64,000 nucleotides of DNA from contig CALEKY010000108.1 of NCBI GenBank assembly GCA_937902995.1, forward strand, positions 43,524 to 107,523, read 5' to 3'. Positions 42,333 to 50,689 of this stretch are shown piece by piece (the stretch's first letter is position 1; every line of letters begins with the position of its first letter). The position numbers and the translations under genes are program-made. This DNA is from an uncultured Sinobacteraceae bacterium. Its GTDB lineage: Bacteria > Pseudomonadota > Gammaproteobacteria > Steroidobacterales > Steroidobacteraceae. The notes beneath the pieces were generated by a model. It saw nothing but the letters and a program-made list of their open reading frames with translations, was not told the origin of the DNA and did no database searches.

Positions 42333-43419
42333 GACCCAGCTCCGGACCCTGCGCAATCTCCCAAGCACGGGCGGCGATCTCCTGATACGCCCGCTTGGCT
42401 TCGGCCATGCGTGCATCGACGCCTTGGCCGTCGATCGCGCGCTTGTACACGCCGGCGAGAATCGCGGCAGAACGGAACAGCGAGAAGACGATGAAGAACT
42501 TCCAATGCGGAATGTCGGGGCGTCCGGTGCGGCGGCGATAGCTTTCGAGGAATTCAGCTTCGGTCGGAATGCCGATCTCTTTCAAATCGATGTCGCCGAA
42601 GCCTCTCCCGCCGGCGGTGTTCGGCGAATGATAGGCGCTGCAGCAGTACGCCAGATCGCCGAGCGGGTGGCCGATCGTCGCGAGCTCCCAATCGAGCACG
42701 GCAACGACGCGCGACTCGGTCGGATGAAACAGCAGATTGCCGATGCGGTAATCGCCGTGTGCGATCGCTGCTTCGTCTTCCGCAGGCTGATGCTCCGGCA
42801 GCCATTTCATGAGCTCGTTCATGGCCGGCGTGTCCTCGACGCACGAGGCCTGGTATTGCTTCGACCAGCGCGAGACTTGCCGTGCAACGTAACCCGTGGG
42901 CTTGCCGAAATCGCCGAGCCCGACCGCTTGATAATCGACGCTGTGAAGCTTCGCGAGCACGTCGTTCATCGCGTCGTACATCTCCCAACGTTGCTGCGGC
43001 GTGCAGCCGGGCAGCATGCGATCGGTGTAGACGCGGCCTTCGACGTAGTCCATCACGTAGAACATGGTGCCGATGACGCTCTCGTCCTCGCACAGGAAGT
43101 GCACGTGAGGAACGGGCACATCGGTGTCTTTCAACGCATTGAGCACGCGAAACTCGCGATCCACCGCATGCGCCGACGGCAAGAGCTTTCCCGGCGGCTT
43201 CTTGCGCAGCACGTAAGCGCGGTCGCGCGTTTGCAGATGAAACGTCGGATTCGAAAAGCCGCCCTGGAACTGGCGCACGACCATCTCGCCGTCGAAGCCG
43301 GGAAGACGGCCTTGCAGATACTTCGCCAGCGCGGCCTCATCGAAGCGGTTGTTCTCCAGCACGGGCACGAGAACTGCCGCGCCGGGCTTGGTTTCATCGG
43401 TTGCCGGGGCATTCGTCAT
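42328..43419 (-). CDS. aminoglycoside-phosphotransferase-fold kinase (LvaA/ACAD10-11 type)
   Basis: 363 residues with a protein-kinase-like fold: GGFSNPTFHLQTRDRAYVLR (nucleotide-binding loop and Lys), HGDYRIGNLLFH (catalytic loop) and VLDWELATIGHPLGDLAYCC (metal-binding Asp). Such phosphotransferases partner with specialised acyl-CoA dehydrogenases and phosphorylate the 4-hydroxyl of 4-hydroxyacyl-CoAs (LvaA in Pseudomonas; the kinase domain of ACAD10/11). Here it is the last gene of an ACAD-SDR-kinase operon, which supports that role. ATG 43419 is chosen over an upstream GTG. A drug-resistance function is unlikely in this context. Confidence 0.85.
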   Translation of the reverse strand: MTNAPATDETKPGAAVLVPVLENNRFDEAALAKYLQGRLPGFDGEMVVRQFQGGFSNPTFHLQTRDRAYVLRKKPPGKLLPSAHAVDREFRVLNALKDTDVPVPHVHFLCEDESVIGTMFYVMDYVEGRVYTDRMLPGCTPQQRWEMYDAMNDVLAKLHSVDYQAVGLGDFGKPTGYVARQVSRWSKQYQASCVEDTPAMNELMKWLPEHQPAEDEAAIAHGDYRIGNLLFHPTESRVVAVLDWELATIGHPLGDLAYCCSAYHSPNTAGGRGFGDIDLKEIGIPTEAEFLESYRRRTGRPDIPHWKFFIVFSLFRSAAILAGVYKRAIDGQGVDARMAEAKRAYQEIAARAWEIAQGPELGL

Positions 43420-43488
43420 GGGATGCACTCACGATCACGTCGAAACCGCAGCGGACGCCGTCGCGCGTCCGCATGCGTAGCGATGCTG

Positions 43489-44265
43489 TTATCCGCGGCC
43501 GACGACACCGCCACCGTCGATGACGATCGTCTGTCCGGTCATGAACGAGCCGCTGGGGCCCGCGAGGAACACGGCCGCGCCCGCAATCTCATCCGGTTCG
43601 CCGATCCGCCGCAAGGGATAAACGCTGACGGTCTTCTCGTAGATCTCTTTGTTCTCCCACAGCGCTCGTGCGAAGTCCGTGCGGATCAAACCCGGCGCGA
43701 TGCAGTTCGCGCGGATGTTCTTCGGACCCCACTCGACGCAAATGTTGCGGGCGAGTTGCATGTCGGCCGCTTTCGAGATGCCGTACACGCCGATGTGCGG
43801 CGAGCCGAGGATGCCGGCGATCGACGAGACGATGATGATCGAGCCGCCGCCGCGCTCGGCCATTTGCGGCAGCACCATGTTGCACAGCCAGAAGTTGCTG
43901 CGCACGTTGTTGTTCATGATCTTGTCGTACGCATCGTCCGGCATCTTGATGGACGGGCCGAAATACGGATTCACTGCGGCGTTGCAGACGAGAATGTCGA
44001 TGCCGCCCCACTTCTGAATGGTCGTATCGACGAGCGACTGCAGATCTTCCTTGCGGCCGATGTTGCACGCGTGAGCGAAGGCCTCGCCGCCGTTGTCCTT
44101 GATCTTTTTCACGACGGCCTCGCAGGCATCCAGCTTGCGGCTCGTGACGACGACTTTCGCGCCGTGCTCGGCGAAGCGCACTGCAATTGCCTCGCCGATG
44201 CCGCGGCTCGATCCCGTGACGACGGCAACCTTTCCGGTCAAATCGAACAATGATGAAACGGCCAT
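43489..44265 (-). CDS. short-chain dehydrogenase/reductase of the ACAD-kinase operon
   Basis: 258-residue classical SDR with TGSSRGIGEA, CNAAVNPYFG, catalytic Ser in IIVSSIAG, Y-x3-K in VYGISKAADM, and the terminal TGQTIVIDGG motif of FabG-like enzymes. Between the ACAD and kinase genes it most plausibly interconverts a keto- and hydroxyacyl-CoA (4-keto/4-hydroxy as with LvaD, or 3-keto/3-hydroxy). It starts 54 bp downstream of the ACAD gene; the kinase follows 69 bp later. Confidence 0.88.
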   Translation of the reverse strand: MAVSSLFDLTGKVAVVTGSSRGIGEAIAVRFAEHGAKVVVTSRKLDACEAVVKKIKDNGGEAFAHACNIGRKEDLQSLVDTTIQKWGGIDILVCNAAVNPYFGPSIKMPDDAYDKIMNNNVRSNFWLCNMVLPQMAERGGGSIIIVSSIAGILGSPHIGVYGISKAADMQLARNICVEWGPKNIRANCIAPGLIRTDFARALWENKEIYEKTVSVYPLRRIGEPDEIAGAAVFLAGPSGSFMTGQTIVIDGGGVVGRG

Positions 44266-44319
44266 TTTCCGTGAGCTCCAATCCGAAGTGTCGAAGTATG
44301 TGAAAGATGGATGTGCGGC

Positions 44320-45537
44320 TTACGCCTTCTTGTATTTCTCCAGCTCCATCTTGCCGATCTGATTGCGGTGCACTTCGTCGGGGCCGTCGACGATGCGCAT
44401 CGTGCGGGCGCTTGCAGCCATGTGGCCGATGCGGAAATCGTTCGTCACGCCCGCAGCACCGTGCGCTTGAATCGCCCAGTCGACGACGTAGTTCAACATC
44501 GCAGGTGCAGCGACCTTGATCATCGCGATCTCGCGGCGGGCGGCCTTGTTGCCCAAGCGGTCCATCTTGTCGGCAGCGTTCAACACGAGCAGGCGAGCCT
44601 GATCGATTTGAATGCGGCAGTTGGCGATGCGTTCGAGCCAGATCGATTGTTCGGCGATCGGCTTACCGAAGGCCACGCGCGACAGCAAACGCTTGCAGGT
44701 GATCTCGAGCAGACGCTCGGCTGCGCCGATGCTGCGCATGCAGTGGTGAATGCGGCCCGGACCGAGGCGCGCTTGCGCGATTTCGAAACCGCGGCCTTCG
44801 CCGAGCAGAATGTTGCTCGCCGGAACGCGCACGTTGTTGAACTCGATCTCCATGTGGCCGTGCGGCGCGTCGTCGAAGCCGAAGACCGGCAGCGGACGAA
44901 TCACTTTGACGCCCGGCGTGTCCATCGGCACGAGAATCTGCGATTGCTGTTGGTGCTTGGGAGCATCCGGGTTGGTCTTGCCCATCACGATCAGGATCTT
45001 GCAGCGGACGTCGCCTGCGCCAGAGGCGAACCACTTGCGGCCGTTGATCACGTAGTGATCGCCGTCGCGGCGGATTTCCGTTGAAATGTTCGTGGCATCC
45101 GACGATGCGACAGCCGGCTCCGTCATGCAGAACGCAGAACGGATCTCGCCATTCAGGAGCGGCTTGAGCCAGCGCTCTTTGTTTTCGGGCGATGCATAGC
45201 GCTCGAGGATTTCCATGTTGCCCGTATCGGGCGCCGAGCAATTGAACACCTCGGAGGACCAGCTCACGCGTCCCATGATTTCGCAGAGCGGGGCGTATTC
45301 GAGGTTGGTGAGTCCGGCCCCGCGTTCCGAATGAGGCAGGAACAGATTCCACAGTCCGGCGGCCTTCGCTTTCGGCTTCAGCTCTTCGACGATCGGGATC
45401 GGCTCCCAGCGCTCCTTGCCTTGGCGGCTGTAGATGAAGTCGTAGACGGCCTTCTCGTTCGGATAAATGTGCTCTTCGAAAAAGGCCTCCAGGCGCGCGA
45501 TCAGGCCCTTGACCTTGTCGGTGTACTCGAACTGCAT
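44320..45537 (-). CDS. acyl-CoA dehydrogenase family protein, ACAD10/11-LvaC type
   Basis: 405 residues. Acyl-CoA dehydrogenase fold with FAD/substrate motifs (AFCMTEPAVASSDATNISTE, YVINGRKWFASGAG, IQAHGAAGVTNDFRIGHMAA). The position of the usual catalytic Glu reads Asp in MRIVDGPDEVHRNQIGKMEL. The DGPDEVH signature characterises the ACAD10/11 branch, whose members process 4-phosphoacyl-CoAs made by a partner kinase. First gene of a three-gene operon (ACAD, SDR, kinase). The remaining steps to CoA thioester formation must be encoded elsewhere. Confidence 0.88.
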   Translation of the reverse strand: MQFEYTDKVKGLIARLEAFFEEHIYPNEKAVYDFIYSRQGKERWEPIPIVEELKPKAKAAGLWNLFLPHSERGAGLTNLEYAPLCEIMGRVSWSSEVFNCSAPDTGNMEILERYASPENKERWLKPLLNGEIRSAFCMTEPAVASSDATNISTEIRRDGDHYVINGRKWFASGAGDVRCKILIVMGKTNPDAPKHQQQSQILVPMDTPGVKVIRPLPVFGFDDAPHGHMEIEFNNVRVPASNILLGEGRGFEIAQARLGPGRIHHCMRSIGAAERLLEITCKRLLSRVAFGKPIAEQSIWLERIANCRIQIDQARLLVLNAADKMDRLGNKAARREIAMIKVAAPAMLNYVVDWAIQAHGAAGVTNDFRIGHMAASARTMRIVDGPDEVHRNQIGKMELEKYKKA

Positions 45538-45628
45538 GGAATGACTCCGGATGGATGTTCGGGGCTTTTTTAGCGGCGCGAGATGATAGCCAACGGGTAG
45601 GGCGCTGCATACCGCAGATTTGAAAACG

Positions 45629-45975
45629 GGCTTGAAGCTTGGGACTTGGGGCTTGGGACGAGAGTGGGCGACAGGCTACGGTTAGAAAGGAGAGAACGTC
45701 AGCGCGTCAGTATCCGAGATCCCCGGCGTGTGCTGTTGTGCGCGGATGCCCCATAGCGTGCAAAGGTTTTCGTTGTTGACTCGTTACTAAATTTTCTAGG
45801 CCGCCCGGATTCGTTACAGAACCGATCTCGACCTTGAATGTACGGTCGATCTTGGCGCCGAGGCGTTCGAGTTGTGCGCACGTCGCACATGGTCATGCGT
45901 CATGCGGTCCCAATGACTCCTCGCGGTACTCCTAACCGTAGCCCGTCGCCTGTCGTAAGCGCCAAGCCCTCTTGA
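45629..45975. repeat. 347-bp composite inverted element
   Basis: The left arm (45629-45685) joins a GGGACTTGGGGCTTGGGACG array to CGACAGGCTACGGTTAG. The right arm (45932-45975) starts CTAACCGTAGCC, continues CGTCGCCTGTCG and ends GCGCCAAGCCCTC, the inverse order of the same blocks. The arms are thus a mosaic inverted repeat enclosing about 245 bp of lower-GC DNA without a clear gene. It resembles a small non-autonomous element in layout, but no target-site duplication or transposase is evident. Confidence 0.55.
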
Positions 45976-46318
45976 GTGGGACGCGCGCCGCAGATTTGGC
46001 GTCGGCAAGACGCTTGTCGCTAAACGCCTGCACTCGATGGCCGATCTTCAATGACAGAGGTGTCAGGAACCGCCTGCGACGACGGGGCGTTCCAGGTCTG
46101 CATCATCGGAGCCGAGCATGAAGATCAAAGAGTGGCGGCAGCATCTTCGCGACCTCGTCGGCGCAAGCCTCGATCCGACGGTGTATGCCGTGCAATGGGC
46201 AGATGATCCGCGCTGCTTGCAGCGTGGAACGGGACACCGGCGCGTCGGTGCCTTCGCGCATTCGCGTTCGCCGATTTGCAGGCTGTGGGCGGGCGAGCCG
46301 AGGCGGTGGGGCTGACCG

Positions 46319-46382
46319 CAGGCTACGGGCTACAGGCTGAGCTTGGGGCTCGAGACTCTGAGTGGGGCTTGGGGCTCGGGCC
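46319..46382. repeat. mixed array (CTACAGGC then GGGGCTTGG units)
   Basis: CAGGCTACGGGCTACAGGCT is followed by two GCTTGGGGCTCG units. Two array flavours are directly joined, as in the 45629-45975 element. Confidence 0.6.
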
Positions 46383-46637
46383 TTTGAACCAGCCTCGAAC
46401 GATCGCGCGACTGCGAATACTCCTAAGCTACTAAGTACCCTCACTTCGCCTCTCGAATCGAATCCATTCCGATTTGCACCGACGCCTGTCGCGAGTGCCT
46501 GCGTGATCACGGGTCCTAGTCATTCGGATTCGTCCGACGTCCGACCGTGCAGCTTGATGCCCGCATGCTCTGTCTTCTGCCCTTCGTCCCAGGCCCTGAC
46601 TGGCACCTGGTCCAAACATGGAGTAACATCGAAATCA

Positions 46638-46653
46638 AGTCCACAATAGGACT
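46638..46653. promoter_or_regulatory. candidate autoregulatory operator of the toxin-antitoxin pair
   Basis: An inverted repeat AGTCC-ACAATA-GGACT ends 7 bp before the antitoxin ATG. Type II antitoxins of the Xre class commonly repress their own promoter through such short palindromes. Confidence 0.4.
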
Positions 46654-46660
46654 CTAGCGT

Positions 46661-47056
46661 ATGCTCCAGCCCCGCCAGGCTTCGCCGCAATTCGACCCCG
46701 ATGAGCTCGGCGCTGCGGCGCTGACTGCGTTCTTCAACATCACTGCTGCGTGGGGTCTTTCGGCAGAAGAGGAACGGACGCTCCTCGGCTCGCCGCCGCG
46801 TTCGACGTTCTTCAAATGGAAGAGCGAGAAACGGGCGCGTTTGTCCGCCGATACGCTCGAGCGCATCAGTTACATCATGGGCATCTACAAGGCGTTGCGG
46901 ATTCTGTTGCCCACCGAAGAAGCCGCGAATGCCTGGATCAAGAAGCCCAATACCGCGCGCGGCTTCAACGGCAAATCCGCGCTGGACCGCATGCTCGGCG
47001 GACGCGTCGTCGATCTGGCCGACGTGCGCCGCTATCTCGACGCAGAACGCGGCTGA
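46661..47056 (+). CDS. Xre/MbcA/ParS-family antitoxin
   Basis: 131 residues. An N-terminal helical HTH-like part (LTAFFNITAAWGLSAEEERT, LLGSPPRSTFFKWKSEKRAR) leads into the MbcA/ParS/Xre C-terminal toxin-binding domain: LERISYIMGIYKALRILLPT, ANAWIKKPNTARGFNGKSAL and RMLGGRVVDLADVRRYLDAE. This is the antitoxin partner of RES-domain toxins. It lies 13 bp upstream of a RES gene on the same strand. It should neutralise the toxin and repress the operon. Confidence 0.9.
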   Translation: MLQPRQASPQFDPDELGAAALTAFFNITAAWGLSAEEERTLLGSPPRSTFFKWKSEKRARLSADTLERISYIMGIYKALRILLPTEEAANAWIKKPNTARGFNGKSALDRMLGGRVVDLADVRRYLDAERG

Positions 47057-47069
47057 GCGGCGGCCAGGG

Positions 47070-47768
47070 ATGAACGCCAAGAGCGCAATGCCGCGCGCCG
47101 TCCGACTGCGATGGCAAAAGATCTATCGCGTCGTCGCCTCGAAGCATCCGCCCATCAATGTCTTCGAGGGCATCGTCGAGCCCCATCAGATGGAAATGGC
47201 AGGCTATATCGAAAGCCTCACGAACGATCGCTTGCGCGATGCAAGCGGAGAAGCGCCGCTCGTCGAACAAGAAGATCGATTGCATGGACCCGGCGCGAGC
47301 ATCGTGATGGCGGCATTCACGCATATCGGCCGGCCGAGCCGTTTCAGCGACGGCAGCTACGGCGTGTATTACGCGGCGCGCACGCTCGAGACGGCGGTGC
47401 GCGAAACGGCCTATCACCGTGCACGATTTCTCGCCGCGACGCGCGAAGCGCCAGGAGAGATCGACATGCGTGCTTATGTGGGCCGGCCGCTCAAACCCTT
47501 TCTCGATGTTCGCGGTCCGAGGTACGCCGCTTTGCACGATCCGGACGACTACTCCGCATCCCAAGTTTTCGCAAAACCATTGCGCGACGCCGGTGCGTGG
47601 GGCTTGGTGTATCGCAGCGTGCGTCATCCCGGCGGCGAGTGCATCGCGGCGTTCCGGCCGCCGGCGGTGAGCATTCCGATTGCCGGCGCCGCGCTCGCCT
47701 ATGTGTGGGACGGCGAGCGCATCGCGCAGGTGTACGAGAAGTCGGAAGTGCTGTTCGATCTGCGCTAG
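47070..47768 (+). CDS. RES-domain toxin
   Basis: 232 residues. The RES fold is related to ADP-ribosyltransferases; RES toxins degrade cellular NAD+. The three family residues are visible: Arg in KIYRVVASK, the Tyr/Glu region SYGVYYAARTLETAVRETAY and the Ser/Phe region CIAAFRPPAVS. A late VWDGERIAQVYE matches the family C-terminus. ATG 47070 is used; the ribosome-binding site is weak, which could keep toxin output below antitoxin output. Its stop codon shares a CTAG with the stop of the convergent korB-like gene. Confidence 0.9.
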   Translation: MNAKSAMPRAVRLRWQKIYRVVASKHPPINVFEGIVEPHQMEMAGYIESLTNDRLRDASGEAPLVEQEDRLHGPGASIVMAAFTHIGRPSRFSDGSYGVYYAARTLETAVRETAYHRARFLAATREAPGEIDMRAYVGRPLKPFLDVRGPRYAALHDPDDYSASQVFAKPLRDAGAWGLVYRSVRHPGGECIAAFRPPAVSIPIAGAALAYVWDGERIAQVYEKSEVLFDLR

Positions 47769-48820
47769 CGATAGCGCGCGAGAATCTTGTCGAGGTTCGC
47801 CGCGCCCGGCGTGAGCTTCTCGTAAGGGATGCGGTTCAGCGGCTCCGCGGCCGTTCCGTTCAGCGTGTGGAAATCCGCGCCTCGCTCATCGATATAGATG
47901 AGTCCCGTCACGTACTCGCCTTGCGCCTGTTTCTCGCGAATGAAATTGAAGGCACGGCCGCGATCGGTCGGGTCGTAGCTCGGATCGAGCTTGCGTAGCA
48001 GGATGCGGCTGCCGTCATGCAGCGTCACCGGCATGGCTTCACCTTCCGCGTACTGTGCCGTGATCGTTTGGGCCGGGGGCACGAAGTCGGCGTGCACGAC
48101 TTCTTCGTAATGATCGCGCACGAATGCATAGCTCTTCGTCGAGCCTTCGTGATCGTTGAACGTCACGCAAGGCGAGAGCACGTCGATCAATGCAAAGCCG
48201 CGATGACGTAACCCTGCCTGAATGAGCGGTACGAGCTGCTCCTTGTCGCCGGAAAAACTGCGCGCAACGAACGTGCAGCCGAGCGCAAGCGCGTTCAGCA
48301 CCGGATCGATCGGCGGTTGCACGTTCTCTTCGCCGCGCTTGGCTTTCGAGCCGATATCGGCCGAAGCCGAGAACTGGCCCTTCGTCAGGCCGTACACGCC
48401 GTTGTTCTCGAGCAAGTACAGCATGTTCACGTTGCGGCGGATTGCGTGCGCGAACTGGCCGTAGCCGATCGACAACGTATCGCCGTCGCCCGAGACACCG
48501 ATGTAATAGAGGTTGCGGTTCGCGGCGTTCGCACCCGTCGCAATCGACGGCATGCGCCCATGAACCGAGTTGAAACCGTGTCCGCCGCTGTCGAAATAAG
48601 CCGTCGTTTTCGAGGAGCAGCCGATGCCCGAGAGCTTCACGAGGTTTTCGGGAGGAATCGACAAGCCCCACACTGCCTCGATGATGGCTGCGGTGACGGA
48701 GTCGTGGCCGCACCCGGCACACAGCGTCGACATGCCGCCTTCGTAATCGCGCCGCGTGAGCCCGAGCGCGTTGCGCGGCAGACTCGGATGGGCGACCTTG
48801 GGTTTGGCGATGAAGCTCAT
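47765..48820 (-). CDS. korB: 2-oxoacid:ferredoxin oxidoreductase, beta subunit (KorB-like)
   Basis: 351 residues. The TPP/Fe-S subunit: STLCAGCGHDSVTAAIIEAV and KLSGIGCSSKTTAYFDSGGH supply cluster cysteines, GVSGDGDTLSIGYGQFAHAI with LLENNGVYGLTKGQ forms the TPP-binding site, and LIDVLSPCVTFNDHEGSTKS has the further Cys. It oxidatively decarboxylates a 2-oxoacid (2-oxoglutarate most likely) to acyl-CoA and reduces ferredoxin. It follows the alpha-subunit gene by 24 bp and is the last gene of the operon. Confidence 0.9.
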   Translation of the reverse strand: MSFIAKPKVAHPSLPRNALGLTRRDYEGGMSTLCAGCGHDSVTAAIIEAVWGLSIPPENLVKLSGIGCSSKTTAYFDSGGHGFNSVHGRMPSIATGANAANRNLYYIGVSGDGDTLSIGYGQFAHAIRRNVNMLYLLENNGVYGLTKGQFSASADIGSKAKRGEENVQPPIDPVLNALALGCTFVARSFSGDKEQLVPLIQAGLRHRGFALIDVLSPCVTFNDHEGSTKSYAFVRDHYEEVVHADFVPPAQTITAQYAEGEAMPVTLHDGSRILLRKLDPSYDPTDRGRAFNFIREKQAQGEYVTGLIYIDERGADFHTLNGTAAEPLNRIPYEKLTPGAANLDKILARYR

Positions 48821-48844
48821 GCGATCACCACGCTAGCGAATGAA

Positions 48845-50689
48845 TCAGAACTCGCGCACCGCCGCGGAGCGAACGGGCGCGACGGTGCCGAGCTCGGCGA
48901 GCACGCCGTCGACCACGACGCCCGCGGTCATCGGCAGGCCTGCGTAATAGAGAATCGAGCGTAGCTTCGATTTCTCGACAGCGGTTTCGAGCGTCAGGAG
49001 ACTCCGCAGCTGCGCATCGCGATTCTGCTCGACGACGAAGATGCGCGAATGCGATGCCAGGAACTGCTCGACTTCCTCGCCGAACGGGAAAGCTTTCAGG
49101 CGCATGTAATCGCACTGAATGCCACGCCGCTTCAGGATGTCGAGCGCTTCGCGGACCGCACCGTCGCAGCTGCCGACGGTCACGATGCCGACGTCGTGGC
49201 CCCGCGATTCGATGACGGCCTTCGGTACGAGCCTCTTCGCCGTTTCGAATTTGCGTCGCAGCCGGTCGAGCACGATCTGATACTCGGTCGCATCCTCGGT
49301 ATAGCCGCCGTACTGGTTGTGTCCGGAGCCGCGCGTGAAGTACGCGCCTTTCGGATGCGTGCCGGGGAGCGAGCGATACGGAATACCGTCGCCGTCGTGG
49401 TCGAAGTACCGATAGAACTTCTCGATCTTCTCGAGCTCTTCCTTCGTCATCACCTTGCCGCGGTCGGGCTTGTAGGCATCGTCCCAGTGCAGCGTCGGGC
49501 ACATCCAATCGTTCATGCCGATATCGAGATCGGACAGTACGAGCACCGGCGTCTGCAATCGTTCGGCCAGGTCGAATGCGACCGGCGCCATGTAGAAACA
49601 TTCCTCCGGATCGCGAGGGAACAGCAGCACATGACGCGTGTCGCCATGCGAAGCATACGCCGCGATCAACAAATCGCATTGTTGCGTGCGCGTGGGCATG
49701 CCGGTCGAGGGCCCGACGCGCTGAATGTCGAACACGACCGCCGGAATCTCCGCGTAATACGCCAACCCCAAGAACTCGTTCATGAGCGAAATGCCGGGGC
49801 CGCTCGTCGGCGTGAAGGCGCGTGCGCCGTTCCAGGAGGCGCCGATCACCGCGCCGATCGCCGCCAGCTCGTCTTCGGCTTGGATGATCGCGTAGTAGCG
49901 CTCGCCAGTTTGCGGATCGACACGCCACTTCTGACAGAAGCTCTTGAATGCGTCCATGAGCGACGTCGACGGCGTGATCGGATACCACGCACCGACCGTC
50001 GCGCCGGCGTAGAGGCATCCGAGCGCCGCCGCCGTATTGCCGTCGATCAGAATGTGATCGCGCGTCTTGTTCGTGCGTTCGACGCGTAGCGGCAGCGGAT
50101 GCGGCAAATGCTCTCGCGCATACTCGTAGCCCATTTCGAGCGCCTTCACGTTCGAGTCGAGCAGCGCCCGCTTATTGGCATAAGTCTCGCCGAGCAGCTT
50201 GCGCATCTCGTCGAGATCGATATCGAACAGCGCGGCGAGCACGCCGGCGTACATGATGTTCTTGAGCAGGATGCGCGCCCGCACGCCCTGAAAAGTCTCG
50301 TTGCACATGCGGGCGAGCGGCACACCGAGAATCGTGATGTCGTCGCGCTTCAGCAGGGCCGGGCGCGGCCACGTCGAGTCGTACAAGAGATATCCGCCGG
50401 GAGCGACTTCCTTGATGTCCTTTGCATAGGTCTCGGCGTTCATCGCGACCATGAAATCGACGCGTCCCGACCGCGCGGCATAGCCGTCGCGCGTGACGCG
50501 GATTTCGTACCAAGTCGGCAAGCCCTGAATGTTCGACGGGAAATAGTTCTTGCCGGTGACCGGCACGCCCATCCGGAAGATGGACTTCATCAGGAGCGTG
50601 TTGGCACTGGCCGAGCCGGTGCCGTTCACGTTCGCGAGCTTGATGACGAAATCGTTTACGCGGTCTTGAGATTGGGCAGTTGCTGGCAT
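48845..50689 (-). CDS. korA: 2-oxoacid:ferredoxin oxidoreductase, fused gamma-alpha subunit (KorA-like)
   Basis: 614 residues. The N-terminal gamma-type domain (VNDFVIKLANVNGTGSASAN, GLPTWYEIRVTRDGY; about 8-190) is fused to the alpha pyrimidine-binding domain (GNTAAALGCLYAGATVGAWY, PITPSTSLMDAF; from about 215) and a C-terminal domain (VGSCDGAVREALDILKRRGI). The fusion is typical of KorA. The ATG at 50689 overlaps the preceding flavoprotein gene by 34 bp, indicating tight coupling. Substrate 2-oxoglutarate is the best guess; pyruvate or branched-chain acids are possible. Confidence 0.9.
   Translation of the reverse strand: MPATAQSQDRVNDFVIKLANVNGTGSASANTLLMKSIFRMGVPVTGKNYFPSNIQGLPTWYEIRVTRDGYAARSGRVDFMVAMNAETYAKDIKEVAPGGYLLYDSTWPRPALLKRDDITILGVPLARMCNETFQGVRARILLKNIMYAGVLAALFDIDLDEMRKLLGETYANKRALLDSNVKALEMGYEYAREHLPHPLPLRVERTNKTRDHILIDGNTAAALGCLYAGATVGAWYPITPSTSLMDAFKSFCQKWRVDPQTGERYYAIIQAEDELAAIGAVIGASWNGARAFTPTSGPGISLMNEFLGLAYYAEIPAVVFDIQRVGPSTGMPTRTQQCDLLIAAYASHGDTRHVLLFPRDPEECFYMAPVAFDLAERLQTPVLVLSDLDIGMNDWMCPTLHWDDAYKPDRGKVMTKEELEKIEKFYRYFDHDGDGIPYRSLPGTHPKGAYFTRGSGHNQYGGYTEDATEYQIVLDRLRRKFETAKRLVPKAVIESRGHDVGIVTVGSCDGAVREALDILKRRGIQCDYMRLKAFPFGEEVEQFLASHSRIFVVEQNRDAQLRSLLTLETAVEKSKLRSILYYAGLPMTAGVVVDGVLAELGTVAPVRSAAVREF

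Larger units (their letters stand above)
45538..46660. other. 1.1-kb gene-poor, repeat-rich interval
   Basis: No convincing gene between the ACAD start and the toxin-antitoxin pair. It holds the composite element at 45629-45975, a mixed array at 46319-46382 and an AT-richer patch (GTTACTAAATTTTCTAGG near 45781-45800), in contrast to the surrounding high GC. A 65-codon frame at 46118-46315 (MKIKEWRQHLRDLVGASLDP at its start) has no recognisable domain and decays into array sequence; it may be a gene remnant. The promoter of the antitoxin lies at the right end. The composition suggests a site that has accepted foreign DNA. Confidence 0.5.

Noticed and set aside
42328..43419. aminoglycoside resistance gene
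   Set aside because: The phosphotransferase fold is shared, but the operon with ACAD and SDR genes and the HGDYRIGNLLFH/VLDWELATIGHP motifs indicate the metabolic LvaA/ACAD10-11 kinase branch.
45699..46008. short minus-strand frames inside the 45.7-46.0 kb element
   Set aside because: Arg/Ser/Thr-rich low-complexity products, no start signal, no domain.
46118..46315. 65-codon frame MKIKEWRQHLRDLVGASLDP and on
   Set aside because: The first 30 residues look protein-like, but no family is recognised, no ribosome-binding site is convincing and the end runs into array sequence. Kept only as a possible remnant in the interval description.
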